Shown: positions 52,120 to 60,776 of the stretch, one piece after another | How the letters are laid out: each line of letters begins with the position of its first letter | Numbering within the stretch: position 1 is the stretch's first letter | Source: Alistipes sp. | Lineage (GTDB): Bacteria; Bacteroidota; Bacteroidia; Bacteroidales; Rikenellaceae | Direction: 5' to 3' | Assembly: GCA_017465575.1 (NCBI GenBank) | Contig: JAFTVX010000033.1 | Span: 17,688-81,687 of the forward strand | DNA length: 64,000 bases | Program-made: the position numbers and the translations under genes | The notes under the pieces: generated by a model | Databases searched by the model: none | Told to the model about the DNA's origin: nothing | What the model saw: only the letters and a program-made list of their open reading frames with translations

Positions 52120-54639
52120 TTACTTTACAAGCACGATATAGTCGCTAGCGCCCAACGAGCAGCTATAGGTTGTGCCGAGCTGAACCTTCTCGCCAGTGAG
52201 GAGGTTGGTCCACTCGCCAGCCTCGGGGACGGTAACCTGTGTAGTAGACTCGGCATTGTTGAAGTTGGCAACAACAATTACACGGTCCATAACAAGCACC
52301 TTGCCTCCCATATTGCCATCGGCAACCTGCCATGTGTGAACGGTGAGGTTATCCTGACCATAGTACTCCTCATTGTCGGTACGCCATGTGATAATCTTCG
52401 ACATAGCATCGTACAACGCCTTGCGGTTGGCATCGTCGAAGTAGTTCCAACGCACGGGCTTACGACCAGTACGGCCATTCTCCTCGATAGATACATCGTA
52501 GCCAAGCTCACCAAACTGCCACATCATCTTGGGATAAGGTGTGAGGAAGTGGAAGGCATAGACAGCCTGCAAGCGCTTGGTAAGAACATTCCAAGGCTTA
52601 GCCCAAGACTGCGCATACTTAACTGCATCGTAGGCAATACGCTCCTCATCGTGAGTCTCAATGTTGTTTACACGACCCTTCTTGAAGTCAGCAAAGCTGC
52701 TGCCCGTGAAGCCGAGTACCGACTGCTTGTAGCCGTTACGCTGGTTGTTGTTCCAGCAGAGAGCACCTACCGAGTTGTAGAGCTCGTTCTCCTCCGACTG
52801 GTCGCAGAAGTGCTCGAAGATGATATATGCATCCTCGTCTACCGAGCGGATAGTCTCGGCATAGTGCTTCAAGATGCCGATACGCTGTGCCGAGTAGCCA
52901 CCAGCATCGTAGTTGCCGGGGTTCTGCACAAAGCCCTTAGTTAGGTCGAAGCGGAAGCCGTCGACATTGTACTCCTCCAACCAATACTCAAGCACCTCGT
53001 CGATATATTTTACGGTCTCTGAGTAGGTGTGGTTGAAGTCGTGGAAGACGCTCCAGTTGTGGGGTGCATCGACATTGAAGAAGGGGTTATCTTTTGCGGT
53101 CTTGTTTGCACCGCCGTCCCACCACATCTTAGCGTAGGGGAACTGACCTGTTGCGTGGTTGAATACCACATCGAGGATAACGGCGATGTCACGCTTGTGG
53201 CACTCGTCGATAAACTCCTTGTATGCCTCCTCGGTACCGTATGCCTTGTCGGCGGCGAAGAAGAAGCAGGGGTTGTAGCCCCATGAGTCGTTGCCGTCGA
53301 ACTCCTGAATAGGCATAAGCTCGATAGCGTTAACACCCAAGGTCTCGAGGTAGTCGAGCTTAGCGGTAACGGCGTTGATAGAGCCCTCCTCGGTGAAGTC
53401 GCGAACAAGCAACTCGTAGATAGCCAATGAGTTCTCGGCAGGACGCTCATAGTCGGTAGCGGTCCAAGTGTACTCCTCGGGGTTGAGCTCAAATACCGAA
53501 ACAATATCCGAGGTGAGCTGTGCGGGGTACTCCTTGAGGTTGGGGTATACCGAAGCCGAAATCCACTTGTCGTTCCAGGGGTCGAGAATCTTTGTGGCGT
53601 AGGGGTCGCCAATCTTGATGGTGCCGTCAACAAGGTACTGATAGCCATACTCAACACCCTCCTCAAGGTCTGTTACGGTGGTCCAGAAGTAGTTGCCGTC
53701 CTTCTTCATCATGTACTTGTTAGATGGAGCATAGTCGTTGAAGTCGCCGAGCAACACTACCGACTCCTTGCCAGGAGCGAAGAGCACAAAGGTAGCCTCA
53801 CTGCCGTTGATGTTCACACCATTCTCGGCATCTGCGGGGCGTGCTGCGGTCTCGGTGTCGCCCAAAACGGCTACCGAGATGCTTGCCTCGACGCTGTTAG
53901 TGCCATCGGTAGCAACGGCCTTGAATACCACATCCTCGGGCTCGGTGGGAGCGTAGGTGTAGGTTAGGGTTGCGCTGCCAGTCTCTGCCACAGGAGTCTC
54001 GTTTTTGAAGAGCTTGACATTTGTTGCTGCCTGCTGCTGCACCTGCACGGTATACTCCTCGCCAACCTTGAGAATATCGCCGTGTGAGGGGGTGAGAATC
54101 TTAACAGACATACCCTCGGTTGCCAACTCGATAAAGATATCTGCGCCGTTGTCCTTAACCTCGATAGAGTTGTCTGCCGAGCGGAAAACGAAGGCAAGGT
54201 GTGTGATGGTCTCGCCCTCTGCTACGCCATACCACGCACGAGGACCACCCTTGATAATGTAGTGCCAGATGTTGTCATCTACACGCTCCAACTTGCACTC
54301 GGGGATATTGTTGCCCCAATCTGCCAAGACATGCTTCCAGTCGCCTGACGAGGCGCTATCGGTGGTCAAGACACCTGTGTGGGCATATAGCTCACCAGTA
54401 AAACCATCGGCTGCGGTGCCTGCGGTGTTGAGAATTACGGTTACATCCTCTGTCATCGACTCGGTTACGAATGCAGGGTCGGTAGAGATAAGAGGCAAAT
54501 CCGTAGGATTGTCGGGTGTGGGGTTGGGATTTACGGGGTTGGGGTTCTCGGGCAAGACGAAGCCACCTTCGGGATTGCCACAGCCCACAACTGCAAGTGC
54601 TGCGAAGAGCACCATCAGCATAAGACGCAAATTTTTCAT
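52120..54639 (-). CDS. Surface lipoprotein alpha-amylase, GH13, with N-terminal binding domains
   Basis: An 839-residue lipoprotein (MKNLRLMLMVLFAALAVVGC, lipidated Cys20). A Pro/Asn-rich linker follows (about 25-48), then a beta domain (50-170), an Ig-like domain (172-265) and a CBM48-like E-set domain (272-370; FVLFAPGKESVVLLGDFNDY). The GH13 barrel contains the four usual regions: LDVVFNHATG, VDGFRFDLTKGF (nucleophile Asp), IIFEHF (acid/base Glu) and NIETHDEER. It therefore cleaves alpha-1,4-glucans such as starch or glycogen at the cell surface. No susC/susD-type pair is nearby, so it is not in a complete utilisation locus here. Confidence 0.92.
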   Translation of the reverse strand: MKNLRLMLMVLFAALAVVGCGNPEGGFVLPENPNPVNPNPTPDNPTDLPLISTDPAFVTESMTEDVTVILNTAGTAADGFTGELYAHTGVLTTDSASSGDWKHVLADWGNNIPECKLERVDDNIWHYIIKGGPRAWYGVAEGETITHLAFVFRSADNSIEVKDNGADIFIELATEGMSVKILTPSHGDILKVGEEYTVQVQQQAATNVKLFKNETPVAETGSATLTYTYAPTEPEDVVFKAVATDGTNSVEASISVAVLGDTETAARPADAENGVNINGSEATFVLFAPGKESVVLLGDFNDYAPSNKYMMKKDGNYFWTTVTDLEEGVEYGYQYLVDGTIKIGDPYATKILDPWNDKWISASVYPNLKEYPAQLTSDIVSVFELNPEEYTWTATDYERPAENSLAIYELLVRDFTEEGSINAVTAKLDYLETLGVNAIELMPIQEFDGNDSWGYNPCFFFAADKAYGTEEAYKEFIDECHKRDIAVILDVVFNHATGQFPYAKMWWDGGANKTAKDNPFFNVDAPHNWSVFHDFNHTYSETVKYIDEVLEYWLEEYNVDGFRFDLTKGFVQNPGNYDAGGYSAQRIGILKHYAETIRSVDEDAYIIFEHFCDQSEENELYNSVGALCWNNNQRNGYKQSVLGFTGSSFADFKKGRVNNIETHDEERIAYDAVKYAQSWAKPWNVLTKRLQAVYAFHFLTPYPKMMWQFGELGYDVSIEENGRTGRKPVRWNYFDDANRKALYDAMSKIITWRTDNEEYYGQDNLTVHTWQVADGNMGGKVLVMDRVIVVANFNNAESTTQVTVPEAGEWTNLLTGEKVQLGTTYSCSLGASDYIVLVK

Positions 54640-54919
54640 TCTATCAAAGTATCTAAAAGTTAATAATTTCGCTTTTTATGCCCTCGATAGTGAGAGTCCG
54701 CATTTCGCATACGCGCGCAAAATGCAGTGTAAAGTTACGGCTTTTATTTTATAAAATAAAAATTTTTTGCCCAATATGGCGTTTTTATCTGCCGAATGGC
54801 CTATTTACATTGACGAGTAGTAGCGTTAATGCCTACTGCTATATGCATTTAATATTCAAAATATGTGCATATTATGCCTAAATTATTCGGCTAAAAATTG
54901 CGTACTTAGGAAAAATGGT

Positions 54920-54927
54920 TACCTTTG
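54920..54927 (+). promoter_or_regulatory. -7 promoter box (TACCTTTG), distal
   Basis: Perfect box 115 bases upstream of a second one. It would give a leader of about 210 bases for the lipoprotein gene, or start a separate short RNA. Confidence 0.55.
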
Positions 54928-55034
54928 CCAGCGATTAGAATAAAAAAAGTTGTATGGCTATTACCTATTTTAACGATAGAATAACCTTTTTTATCTAATT
55001 GTAGTAGGGTGCTTGGGGGGTACAATTATTTGTC

Positions 55035-55042
55035 TACCTTTG
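55035..55042 (+). promoter_or_regulatory. -7 promoter box (TACCTTTG), proximal
   Basis: Perfect box with a leader of about 95 bases to the ATG at 55144. Confidence 0.65.
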
Positions 55043-55143
55043 CATTCCCCTTTTTTAGGATTTTGGGTTGTGGCTTTGGCAATAACCCTTTTTGACCAGG
55101 CAATACGAATTTATTAAAATAACCAAATTAACTAACTTTTCTT

Positions 55144-56571
55144 ATGAAGAACATTTTTAGAATGCTTCTCGTTGCGATGATCGCTATCGTGGCAATTGCT
55201 TGCGAGAATACTACTGAGGAGCCCAAGGATGGTCAGCTTGCTACGCCTGAGTTTACTTGCTCAGTTTCGGGCAACGCTATCATGGTATCTTGGGAGGCTA
55301 TCGAGGGTGCTGCTTACTACGAGATTACCCTCTCGAACAAGGCTACCGAGAAGACCGACAAGACTGTACACCGCTTCGACGACCTCGAGTACAACACCGA
55401 GTACACCGTGAAGCTTCAGGCTATCTCGACCGATGAGTCTAAGAACTCGGCAGTTGCAAGCCAGAAGGTTAAGACCGAAGAGCTTCTCACAGCCCAGTAT
55501 CGTGAGTGGTATCCCAAGAATGGTGCTGCAGCTACCGCTATGTCGAACAATGGCCGTTGGGTTGTTGGTGGTAACGACCGCTCGGGCTTCGTTCTCGACC
55601 TCTCGAAGGATGAGATGGTGGAGTTTGCTGGCGCTGAGTTCTACGATATTGCCGACGATGGTACTGCCGTAGGTGCATGCTACGATAACAATGCCGATGG
55701 TAACGCTGCATTGCTCGTTGGCGACAAGATGGTTGAGATTGACCTCTCGTCGGTTGCTGTAAGTCACGGTATGAGCTGCTGTACTGGCATCACCCCCGAT
55801 GCTACCTATATCGTAGGTTGGTACTGGGAGTACGACGAGGCTAACTCATACTTCGCACAGCAGTATGGCGCTGTTGTTCCCTTCTGCTATGATGTGCTTA
55901 AGGACCGTGTAACCGTTCCTGCCGAGGGCGAGCGTATCTACAACGAGAACTACGCTACTGCCATTAAGTCGGTTGCTCCCGACCGCACACTGCTTGGCTA
56001 CCAGCAGTCTGAGGGTATCCACTCTATCGTGTGGGCTGACGAGAACACCGGTTATGAGTATGTATACTTCGACTACAACGACAGCTACGAGCCTGTATTC
56101 AGCCTCGGCGATACTCAGAACTTCTTTACACAGAGTGGCCGCTATATCTACGGCAAGGCTACCGACTTCGCTAATGGCCAGTTGGCATTGCCCGCAGCCT
56201 ACGACCGTGAGACCGAGACATTGTACACCTTCACTGGTGGCTCGGTATCGGCAATGTCGGACCAGGGCATAGCATTTATCAACGATGCTCCCTACTACCT
56301 CGGTACAACCTCGTATGTTGTGGATATTAACAAGGGTGAGCCCTACGAGCAGATTCCCTTTGAGGAGTGGATTTTCGATACTCACAAGGTAGATATCGCA
56401 TCTTTCCACCCCACTACCGACGAGACCGATAGCGACGGCCTATATATGGAGGCGGTAATCACCATCGCAGTATCTGAGGATGGCACCAAGTACCTCGGTA
56501 TCACCAACACCATGCAGGGTTGGTTGACCTATGTGGTGGATATTAACGGTCAACCCGCACCTCAGCAGTAA
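55144..56571 (+). CDS. Lipoprotein with fibronectin type III domain and beta-propeller-like C-terminus, unknown function
   Basis: A 475-residue lipoprotein (MKNIFRMLLVAMIAIVAIAC, lipidated Cys20). Residues 32-115 are a fibronectin type III domain (PEFTCSVSGNAIMVSWEAIE, YYEITLSNK, LEYNTEYTVKLQAIST). The rest contains repeated short blade-like units of about 45 residues, such as NNGRWVVGGNDRSGFVLDL, DGTAVGACYDNN and PDATYIVGWYW, suggesting a propeller of the extracellular HAF-like kind. I do not recognise a specific family. Codon bias is strong, suggesting high expression. The TAA stop is supplied by palindromic element e1. A role in surface binding is only an inference. Confidence 0.75.
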   Translation: MKNIFRMLLVAMIAIVAIACENTTEEPKDGQLATPEFTCSVSGNAIMVSWEAIEGAAYYEITLSNKATEKTDKTVHRFDDLEYNTEYTVKLQAISTDESKNSAVASQKVKTEELLTAQYREWYPKNGAAATAMSNNGRWVVGGNDRSGFVLDLSKDEMVEFAGAEFYDIADDGTAVGACYDNNADGNAALLVGDKMVEIDLSSVAVSHGMSCCTGITPDATYIVGWYWEYDEANSYFAQQYGAVVPFCYDVLKDRVTVPAEGERIYNENYATAIKSVAPDRTLLGYQQSEGIHSIVWADENTGYEYVYFDYNDSYEPVFSLGDTQNFFTQSGRYIYGKATDFANGQLALPAAYDRETETLYTFTGGSVSAMSDQGIAFINDAPYYLGTTSYVVDINKGEPYEQIPFEEWIFDTHKVDIASFHPTTDETDSDGLYMEAVITIAVSEDGTKYLGITNTMQGWLTYVVDINGQPAPQQ

Positions 56572-56695
56572 TTTGTTGTGATAGTGGCGCTACTGCGACG
56601 CTTCAGTCGAGAGGGCGAATGGGAAATACGCATAGTATGTCCCATCCGCCCTCTCTCGTGTCAGCGCCACATTAGCACCACTCTAACAACAAATT
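56570..56695 (+). repeat. Two-tier palindromic element, type I variant (copy e1)
   Basis: Arms AATTTGTTGTGATAGTGG and CACTCTAACAACAAATT carry a compensatory change: CTTG/CAAG of other copies is GTTG/CAAC here. Apex GGGAAATAC...GTATGTCCC. Starts in the TAA stop of the upstream lipoprotein gene. Confidence 0.88.
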
Positions 56696-56696
56696 G

Positions 56697-56823
56697 AATT
56701 TCTTGTGATAAGGGGCATCCTTCGACGCCTCAATCAAAAGAGCGAATGGGAAATACCTCCAGTATGTCCCATTCGCTCTTTCTCTTTATCGGCGCCGAAT
56801 TATACCCCTTTTGACAACAAATT
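56697..56823 (+). repeat. Two-tier palindromic element, type I (copy e2)
   Basis: Left arm AATTTCTTGTGATAAGGGG, right arm CCCCTTTTGACAACAAATT; the right arm carries the e1-type base, so this pair is mismatched, as if one arm had been converted. Inner stem AAAGAGCGAATGGG/CCCATTCGCTCTTT. It follows e1 after one base. Confidence 0.85.
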
Positions 56824-56828
56824 GGGTT

Positions 56829-56953
56829 CTTTGCCGTGAAAAGCCGCAATCTGCGGTCTATCCCAAAAATGCCGTCAATGAGCAGTACGCCAAGTACAGC
56901 CCATCGACGGCATTTTTGCGATAACCCACATCTCACGACTTTTGACGACAAAG
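56829..56953 (+). repeat. Two-tier palindromic element, type II (copy e3)
   Basis: Outer arms CTTTGCCGTGAAAAG and CTTTTGACGACAAAG. The inner stem and apex (GCCGTC, GAGCAGTAC...GTACAGCCC, GACGGC) are almost identical to those of type I copy a1 rather than to other type II copies, so the apex has moved between arm types. Confidence 0.85.
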
Positions 56954-57118
56954 TGTGCTGGCTGGGAGGTGGTTTATTTAGGGAGTTTAGTGAACTTAAG
57001 GAGTGTAGGGAGGTTAGGGATAAATGTCGATAGCGCTCTCCCTAACTTCTCTAACTTCTCTAAATTCCCTAATTTCACTATCCGACTGCGCCTCTTTGCT
57101 CTCTGCTCTTTTATCTTT
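56954..57118. repeat. Rest of composite repeat island E
   Basis: TGTGCTGGCTGGGAGGTGG spacer, then a variable module (TTTAGGGAGTTTAGTGAACT and later CTAACTTCTCTAAATTCCC) that is the reverse complement of the one in island B, then CTCTTTGCTCTCTGCTC. The gap from 56572 holds no gene. It ends at the 3' end of the sulfotransferase gene. Confidence 0.7.
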
Positions 57119-58229
57119 CCTCTCCCAGCGAGTATCCCCACTTGTTGATAGCATCGCTGCACCACTCATCAACAAGCGCTATGGTGCGGTCGTCGTAGCG
57201 GTATTTATTCTTCTTGAAGCCACGCTTGGTGCCTACATACGCCTCCATCTTCGAGCGGACAGCCTCGAAGTCGCCCAACTGCAACTGCTTGTATATCTGC
57301 TCGGTATGCTTTATGGGGTCTGCCTCGAAGTCCTCGAAGCGCACCTCTACAAGGTTGCCCTCGGGGATTAGTCGCTTCTCCTCCTCGTAGCGCTCATAGA
57401 GTGCCTTGTATGTTTTGAGCACCTCTAATTCGTATGCCTCCTTGTCGAAGGGTTGTAGCGTGGTCGATGCGATGGTCTTCGTGAAGAAGTTGCGTGTCGA
57501 CTCAAAGACGGTATAGGGGTTACGCACCAAGTAGATAAACTTGGCATCGGGGAATATCTCCAACAGCGCCTTGATGCGTGCAGTATGTGGCGGATTCTTA
57601 GACAAAAAGGTCTGCTTATTCTGAACTTTTAGCGATATGCGCATCAATTTGCGCTGTGCCTCTTGCCACTCTTTGCGCTCCTCGGTGGTTAGGTCGTTGA
57701 GCAGTAGCGCCTTATCGCGCCAATGCTCCATACGCTGTGGTAGCGACAGAAAGTGGTAGTGCGACAGCGGTGTCATATTCGACAGTGCCACCTCCTCCTC
57801 TTGTGGTACATTAACGCCCAACTCCATCTTATCCGTGGCGCGTGTATTGGGCATAAAGAGTTTGGTGAGCGAGGTGAAGAAGCCGTAGCCCCACAACATA
57901 AGGTGGGGAAATACGGTCTGGTATGTCGTGCAGTAGCCAAACTGCTCATCCTGCGTAAAGACATTATGCACGAAGGTTGTGCCACTGCGCCAGTGTCCGA
58001 TAATAAATACAGGCGTATTGCTCTTGTCGACCTCCTTTGCCAACTTCGCATAACGGCGGTCGTTGATGCGGTAGAAGGGCGACAATATGCGCTGCACGCA
58101 CTTCGTAAGGGCAATCTTTCGGCGATAGCCCTTTTCGCGCTTGACACCCTCCATCACCTTGTCGAAGGTCTTGCGGTCGGCACCTACCAAGGTGCTGATA
58201 GGCAGTTTCTCGAAGTTTAGGATACCCAT
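57111..58229 (-). CDS. PAPS-dependent sulfotransferase
   Basis: A 372-residue sulfotransferase. The 5'-phosphosulfate-binding loop is FIIGHWRSGTTFVHNVF (about residues 73-89) and the 3'-phosphate-binding segment is FIYLVRNPYTVFESTRNFF in the second half. The HWRSGTT form places it in the membrane-lipid or steroid-acting branch of bacterial sulfotransferases rather than with heparan-type enzymes. It is the last gene of the sulfate transport and activation operon, 3 bases after cysN, so it is the likely consumer of the PAPS made by CysDNC. The acceptor is not determined; a sterol or lipid hydroxyl is a reasonable guess from operon architecture. Confidence 0.87.
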   Translation of the reverse strand: MGILNFEKLPISTLVGADRKTFDKVMEGVKREKGYRRKIALTKCVQRILSPFYRINDRRYAKLAKEVDKSNTPVFIIGHWRSGTTFVHNVFTQDEQFGYCTTYQTVFPHLMLWGYGFFTSLTKLFMPNTRATDKMELGVNVPQEEEVALSNMTPLSHYHFLSLPQRMEHWRDKALLLNDLTTEERKEWQEAQRKLMRISLKVQNKQTFLSKNPPHTARIKALLEIFPDAKFIYLVRNPYTVFESTRNFFTKTIASTTLQPFDKEAYELEVLKTYKALYERYEEEKRLIPEGNLVEVRFEDFEADPIKHTEQIYKQLQLGDFEAVRSKMEAYVGTKRGFKKNKYRYDDRTIALVDEWCSDAINKWGYSLGEER

Positions 58230-58232
58230 AGC

Positions 58233-59660
58233 TTACTCCTTTAGGCAGATAATGTCGAGACCTGTGCGCTTTACAAGCTCCTCGCAGAAGCGGGCAACAG
58301 CATCGTAATCCTCCGCCTTCACGCCATACTCCGAGAGGCGGACAATGGTCTGACCCTCACGCTTCGAAGCCTCATCTTCGCCGATAATCATACCTACGGC
58401 CGAGGTAAAGTTTGTTACGGGGTCGATGATGATGAAAGCACCAGTCTGGCGATTCGTGGCATAACTGTCGAACATCAGGGGTGTAGCGGTCGTAATCGAC
58501 ACCTCCGAAATCTCGTTGAGGCGCATACCCTCGCTCTCGACACGCTGTGCGGTGTTGATGTCGATGCGGTGGTGTACCTTTGTTATATGTGCGCGTGTGG
58601 TATTTGTCGTGTGCTTGATATAGAATGCCTTATCCATATCCAAGGGTTGCTCATCCATCCACACCATCATAGCGCGTAGGTGATGACCCACCGAGGGCTT
58701 ATCCGTGGGATGCACAAGCATCTCGCCACGCGAGAGGTCGATTTCGTCTTCGAGCGTGATGGTTACAGACTGCGGAGCAAATGCCTCCTCGAGGTTGCCA
58801 TCGTAGGTGACAATCTCCTTGACGCGCGAACTCTTGCCCGAGGGTAGGGCGACAACCTCGTCGCCAACCTTCACAACGCCCGATGCCACCTTGCCCGCAA
58901 AGCCACGGAAGTCGAGGTTGGGGCGTAGGACATACTGCACGGGGAAGCGCATCGAGTGCATATTGATATCTTGGTCGATAGGCACCGTCTCGAGGTACTC
59001 CATAAGCGACTCGCCATCGTACCACGGCGTGTTGGCGCTCTTCTCCACCACATTGTCGCCCTCGAGTGCCGAGAGAGGTATGCACTGCAAGTCGGGAATA
59101 TCGATATTCTGCGCCTTGAGCCACGCCTTGTAGTCGGCAACGATGCTGTCGAAGCGCTCCTGACTAAAGCCTACAAGGTCCATCTTGTTAACCGCCAAGA
59201 CGAGGTGGCGTATGCCGAGCAACGAGACAAGGTAGCTGTGTCGGCAGGTCTGCGTGACAACACCCGTGCGGGCATCGACAAGGATGATGGCGAGGTTGGC
59301 TGTTGAGCCTCCCGTAATCATATTTCGTGTATACTGCTCGTGACCGGGGGTGTCGGCGATAATAAACTTACGACGGTTGGTCGAGAAGTAGCGGTACGCC
59401 ACATCAATGGTGATGCCCTGCTCGCGCTCCGCCTTCAGACCGTCGCACAACAGCGCATAGTCGATATGGTCGCCAGCATTGCCCACTCGCTTGCTATCGC
59501 GCTCCAACGCCTGAAGCTGGTCTTCGTAGAGGCGCTTACTATCAAACAATAGACGACCGATAAGTGTCGATTTTCCATCATCTACCGAGCCTGCGGTAAG
59601 CAGTCGAAGCAAATCCTTCTGCTCGTCTTGTGCCAAAAATTCTTCTATACTTAGTGCCAT
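58233..59660 (-). CDS. cysN: Sulfate adenylyltransferase GTPase subunit
   Basis: A 475-residue EF-Tu-like GTPase that drives ATP sulfurylase CysD. G1 is [15 protein letters not shown] (24-38), G2 lies in [12 protein letters not shown]3 is [12 protein letters not shown] and G4 NKMDLV. Beta-barrel domains 2 and 3 follow. There is no fused APS kinase domain, in agreement with a separate cysC. The gene is separated from cysD by a 195-bp hairpin element. Confidence 0.95.
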   Translation of the reverse strand: MALSIEEFLAQDEQKDLLRLLTAGSVDDGKSTLIGRLLFDSKRLYEDQLQALERDSKRVGNAGDHIDYALLCDGLKAEREQGITIDVAYRYFSTNRRKFIIADTPGHEQYTRNMITGGSTANLAIILVDARTGVVTQTCRHSYLVSLLGIRHLVLAVNKMDLVGFSQERFDSIVADYKAWLKAQNIDIPDLQCIPLSALEGDNVVEKSANTPWYDGESLMEYLETVPIDQDINMHSMRFPVQYVLRPNLDFRGFAGKVASGVVKVGDEVVALPSGKSSRVKEIVTYDGNLEEAFAPQSVTITLEDEIDLSRGEMLVHPTDKPSVGHHLRAMMVWMDEQPLDMDKAFYIKHTTNTTRAHITKVHHRIDINTAQRVESEGMRLNEISEVSITTATPLMFDSYATNRQTGAFIIIDPVTNFTSAVGMIIGEDEASKREGQTIVRLSEYGVKAEDYDAVARFCEELVKRTGLDIICLKE

Positions 59661-59674
59661 AATTCTTTCTTTTT

Positions 59675-59869
59675 AAGAAGCTGTTTAAATTTTATTTCGT
59701 GGCTATTTGAGAACTATTTTTTGTGGCTATTTTGATTTGGAAGATGCAGGTAATAGCGGGCTATTTTCAAATCTTACAAATCAAAAGAGACCAAAAAGAG
59801 TCTCAAAGAGACCGAAACTAACAGCTAGAAAGGTCTTAACTCTTTTAATAAAATTTAGAACAGCTTCTT
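59675..59869. repeat. 195-bp nested-hairpin element, copy 2 (MITE-like)
   Basis: Terminal inverted repeats AAGAAGCTGTTTAAATTTTA at 59675 and TAAAATTTAGAACAGCTTCT ending near 59868 match except for one extra base. An inner stem pairs TTTTGATTTGgAAGAT with ATCTTaCAAATCAAAA. The right end abuts the stop codon of cysD. Length is identical to copy 1 (8325-8519) although the sequence has diverged. Confidence 0.8.
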
Positions 59870-60774
59870 TAGAAATATCCTTCTCGTTTCTTTTGTTCCA
59901 TACTGCCCTCCTGGTCGAAGTCGATAACACGCGTTGTGCGCTCCGATTTGGTGGTTGTCATCATCTCCTCGACAATCTTCTCGATGGTGTCCGCCTCGGA
60001 GTCGATAGCGCCGGTAAGAGGGTAGCAACCGAGGGTGCGGAAGCGCACCTTGCGCATCTGGGCACGGTCGCGCAGCTCCTTGGGCATACGGTCGTCATCT
60101 GCCATAATCAGGTTGCCGTCAATCTCGACGATGGGTCGCTCCTTGGCGTAGTAGAGGGGTACGATGGGGATATTCTCCATACGGATATACTGCCAAACAT
60201 CCAACTCTGTCCAGTTCGAGAGGGGGAATACACGGATGCTCTCGCCCTGATTTACGCGCGTGTTGTAGATATCCCACAACTCGGGGCGCTGGTTCTTGGG
60301 ATCCCACTGCTGGAACTCGTTGCGGAACGAGAAGATGCGCTCCTTGGCACGGCTCTTCTCCTCATCACGACGAGCACCACCAAACGCAGCATCGAAGCCG
60401 TGCTTCTTCAACGCCTGCAACAGAGCCTGCGTCTTCATAAGGTCGGTGTGCACCTTACTGCCGTGCGTGAAGGGACCTACGCCCTCCTCGTAGGCCTTCT
60501 TGTTGTACTCGACGATAAGATTCCAGTTGTGCTCCTTGGCATAGGCATCGCGGAACTCGACCATCTCGCGGAACTTCCACTTGGAGTCGATATGCATTAG
60601 CGGAAAGGGCACCTTGCCCGGTGCAAATGCCTTCTCGGCGAGGCGCACCATAACCGACGAGTCCTTGCCTATGGAGTAGAGCATCACGGGGTTGCGGAAC
60701 TCTGCCGCAACCTCGCGGATGATATGTATCGACTCTGCTTCGAGAGCCTTCAAATGACTTAAACTGTAAGACAT
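59869..60774 (-). CDS. cysD: Sulfate adenylyltransferase subunit 2
   Basis: A 301-residue PP-loop ATP sulfurylase subunit forming APS from ATP and sulfate. The PP-loop is [16 protein letters not shown], followed by [15 protein letters not shown] and the family blocks [20 protein letters not shown] and [32 protein letters not shown] and the C-terminal EQKKREGYF are also standard. It lies 2 bases after cysC; its stop codon touches the hairpin element. Confidence 0.96.
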   Translation of the reverse strand: MSYSLSHLKALEAESIHIIREVAAEFRNPVMLYSIGKDSSVMVRLAEKAFAPGKVPFPLMHIDSKWKFREMVEFRDAYAKEHNWNLIVEYNKKAYEEGVGPFTHGSKVHTDLMKTQALLQALKKHGFDAAFGGARRDEEKSRAKERIFSFRNEFQQWDPKNQRPELWDIYNTRVNQGESIRVFPLSNWTELDVWQYIRMENIPIVPLYYAKERPIVEIDGNLIMADDDRMPKELRDRAQMRKVRFRTLGCYPLTGAIDSEADTIEKIVEEMMTTTKSERTTRVIDFDQEGSMEQKKREGYF

Positions 60775-60776
60775 AA

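Larger units (their letters stand above)
54640..55143. other. 504-base divergent promoter region
   Basis: AT-rich DNA between the amylase and the Fn3 lipoprotein. It holds two plus-strand -7 boxes (54920-54927 and 55035-55042) and one weaker minus-strand box, TAACTTTA, at 54730-54737. No ORF or strong hairpin is credible. The long spacing leaves room for regulator binding or a small RNA from the upstream box. Confidence 0.55.
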
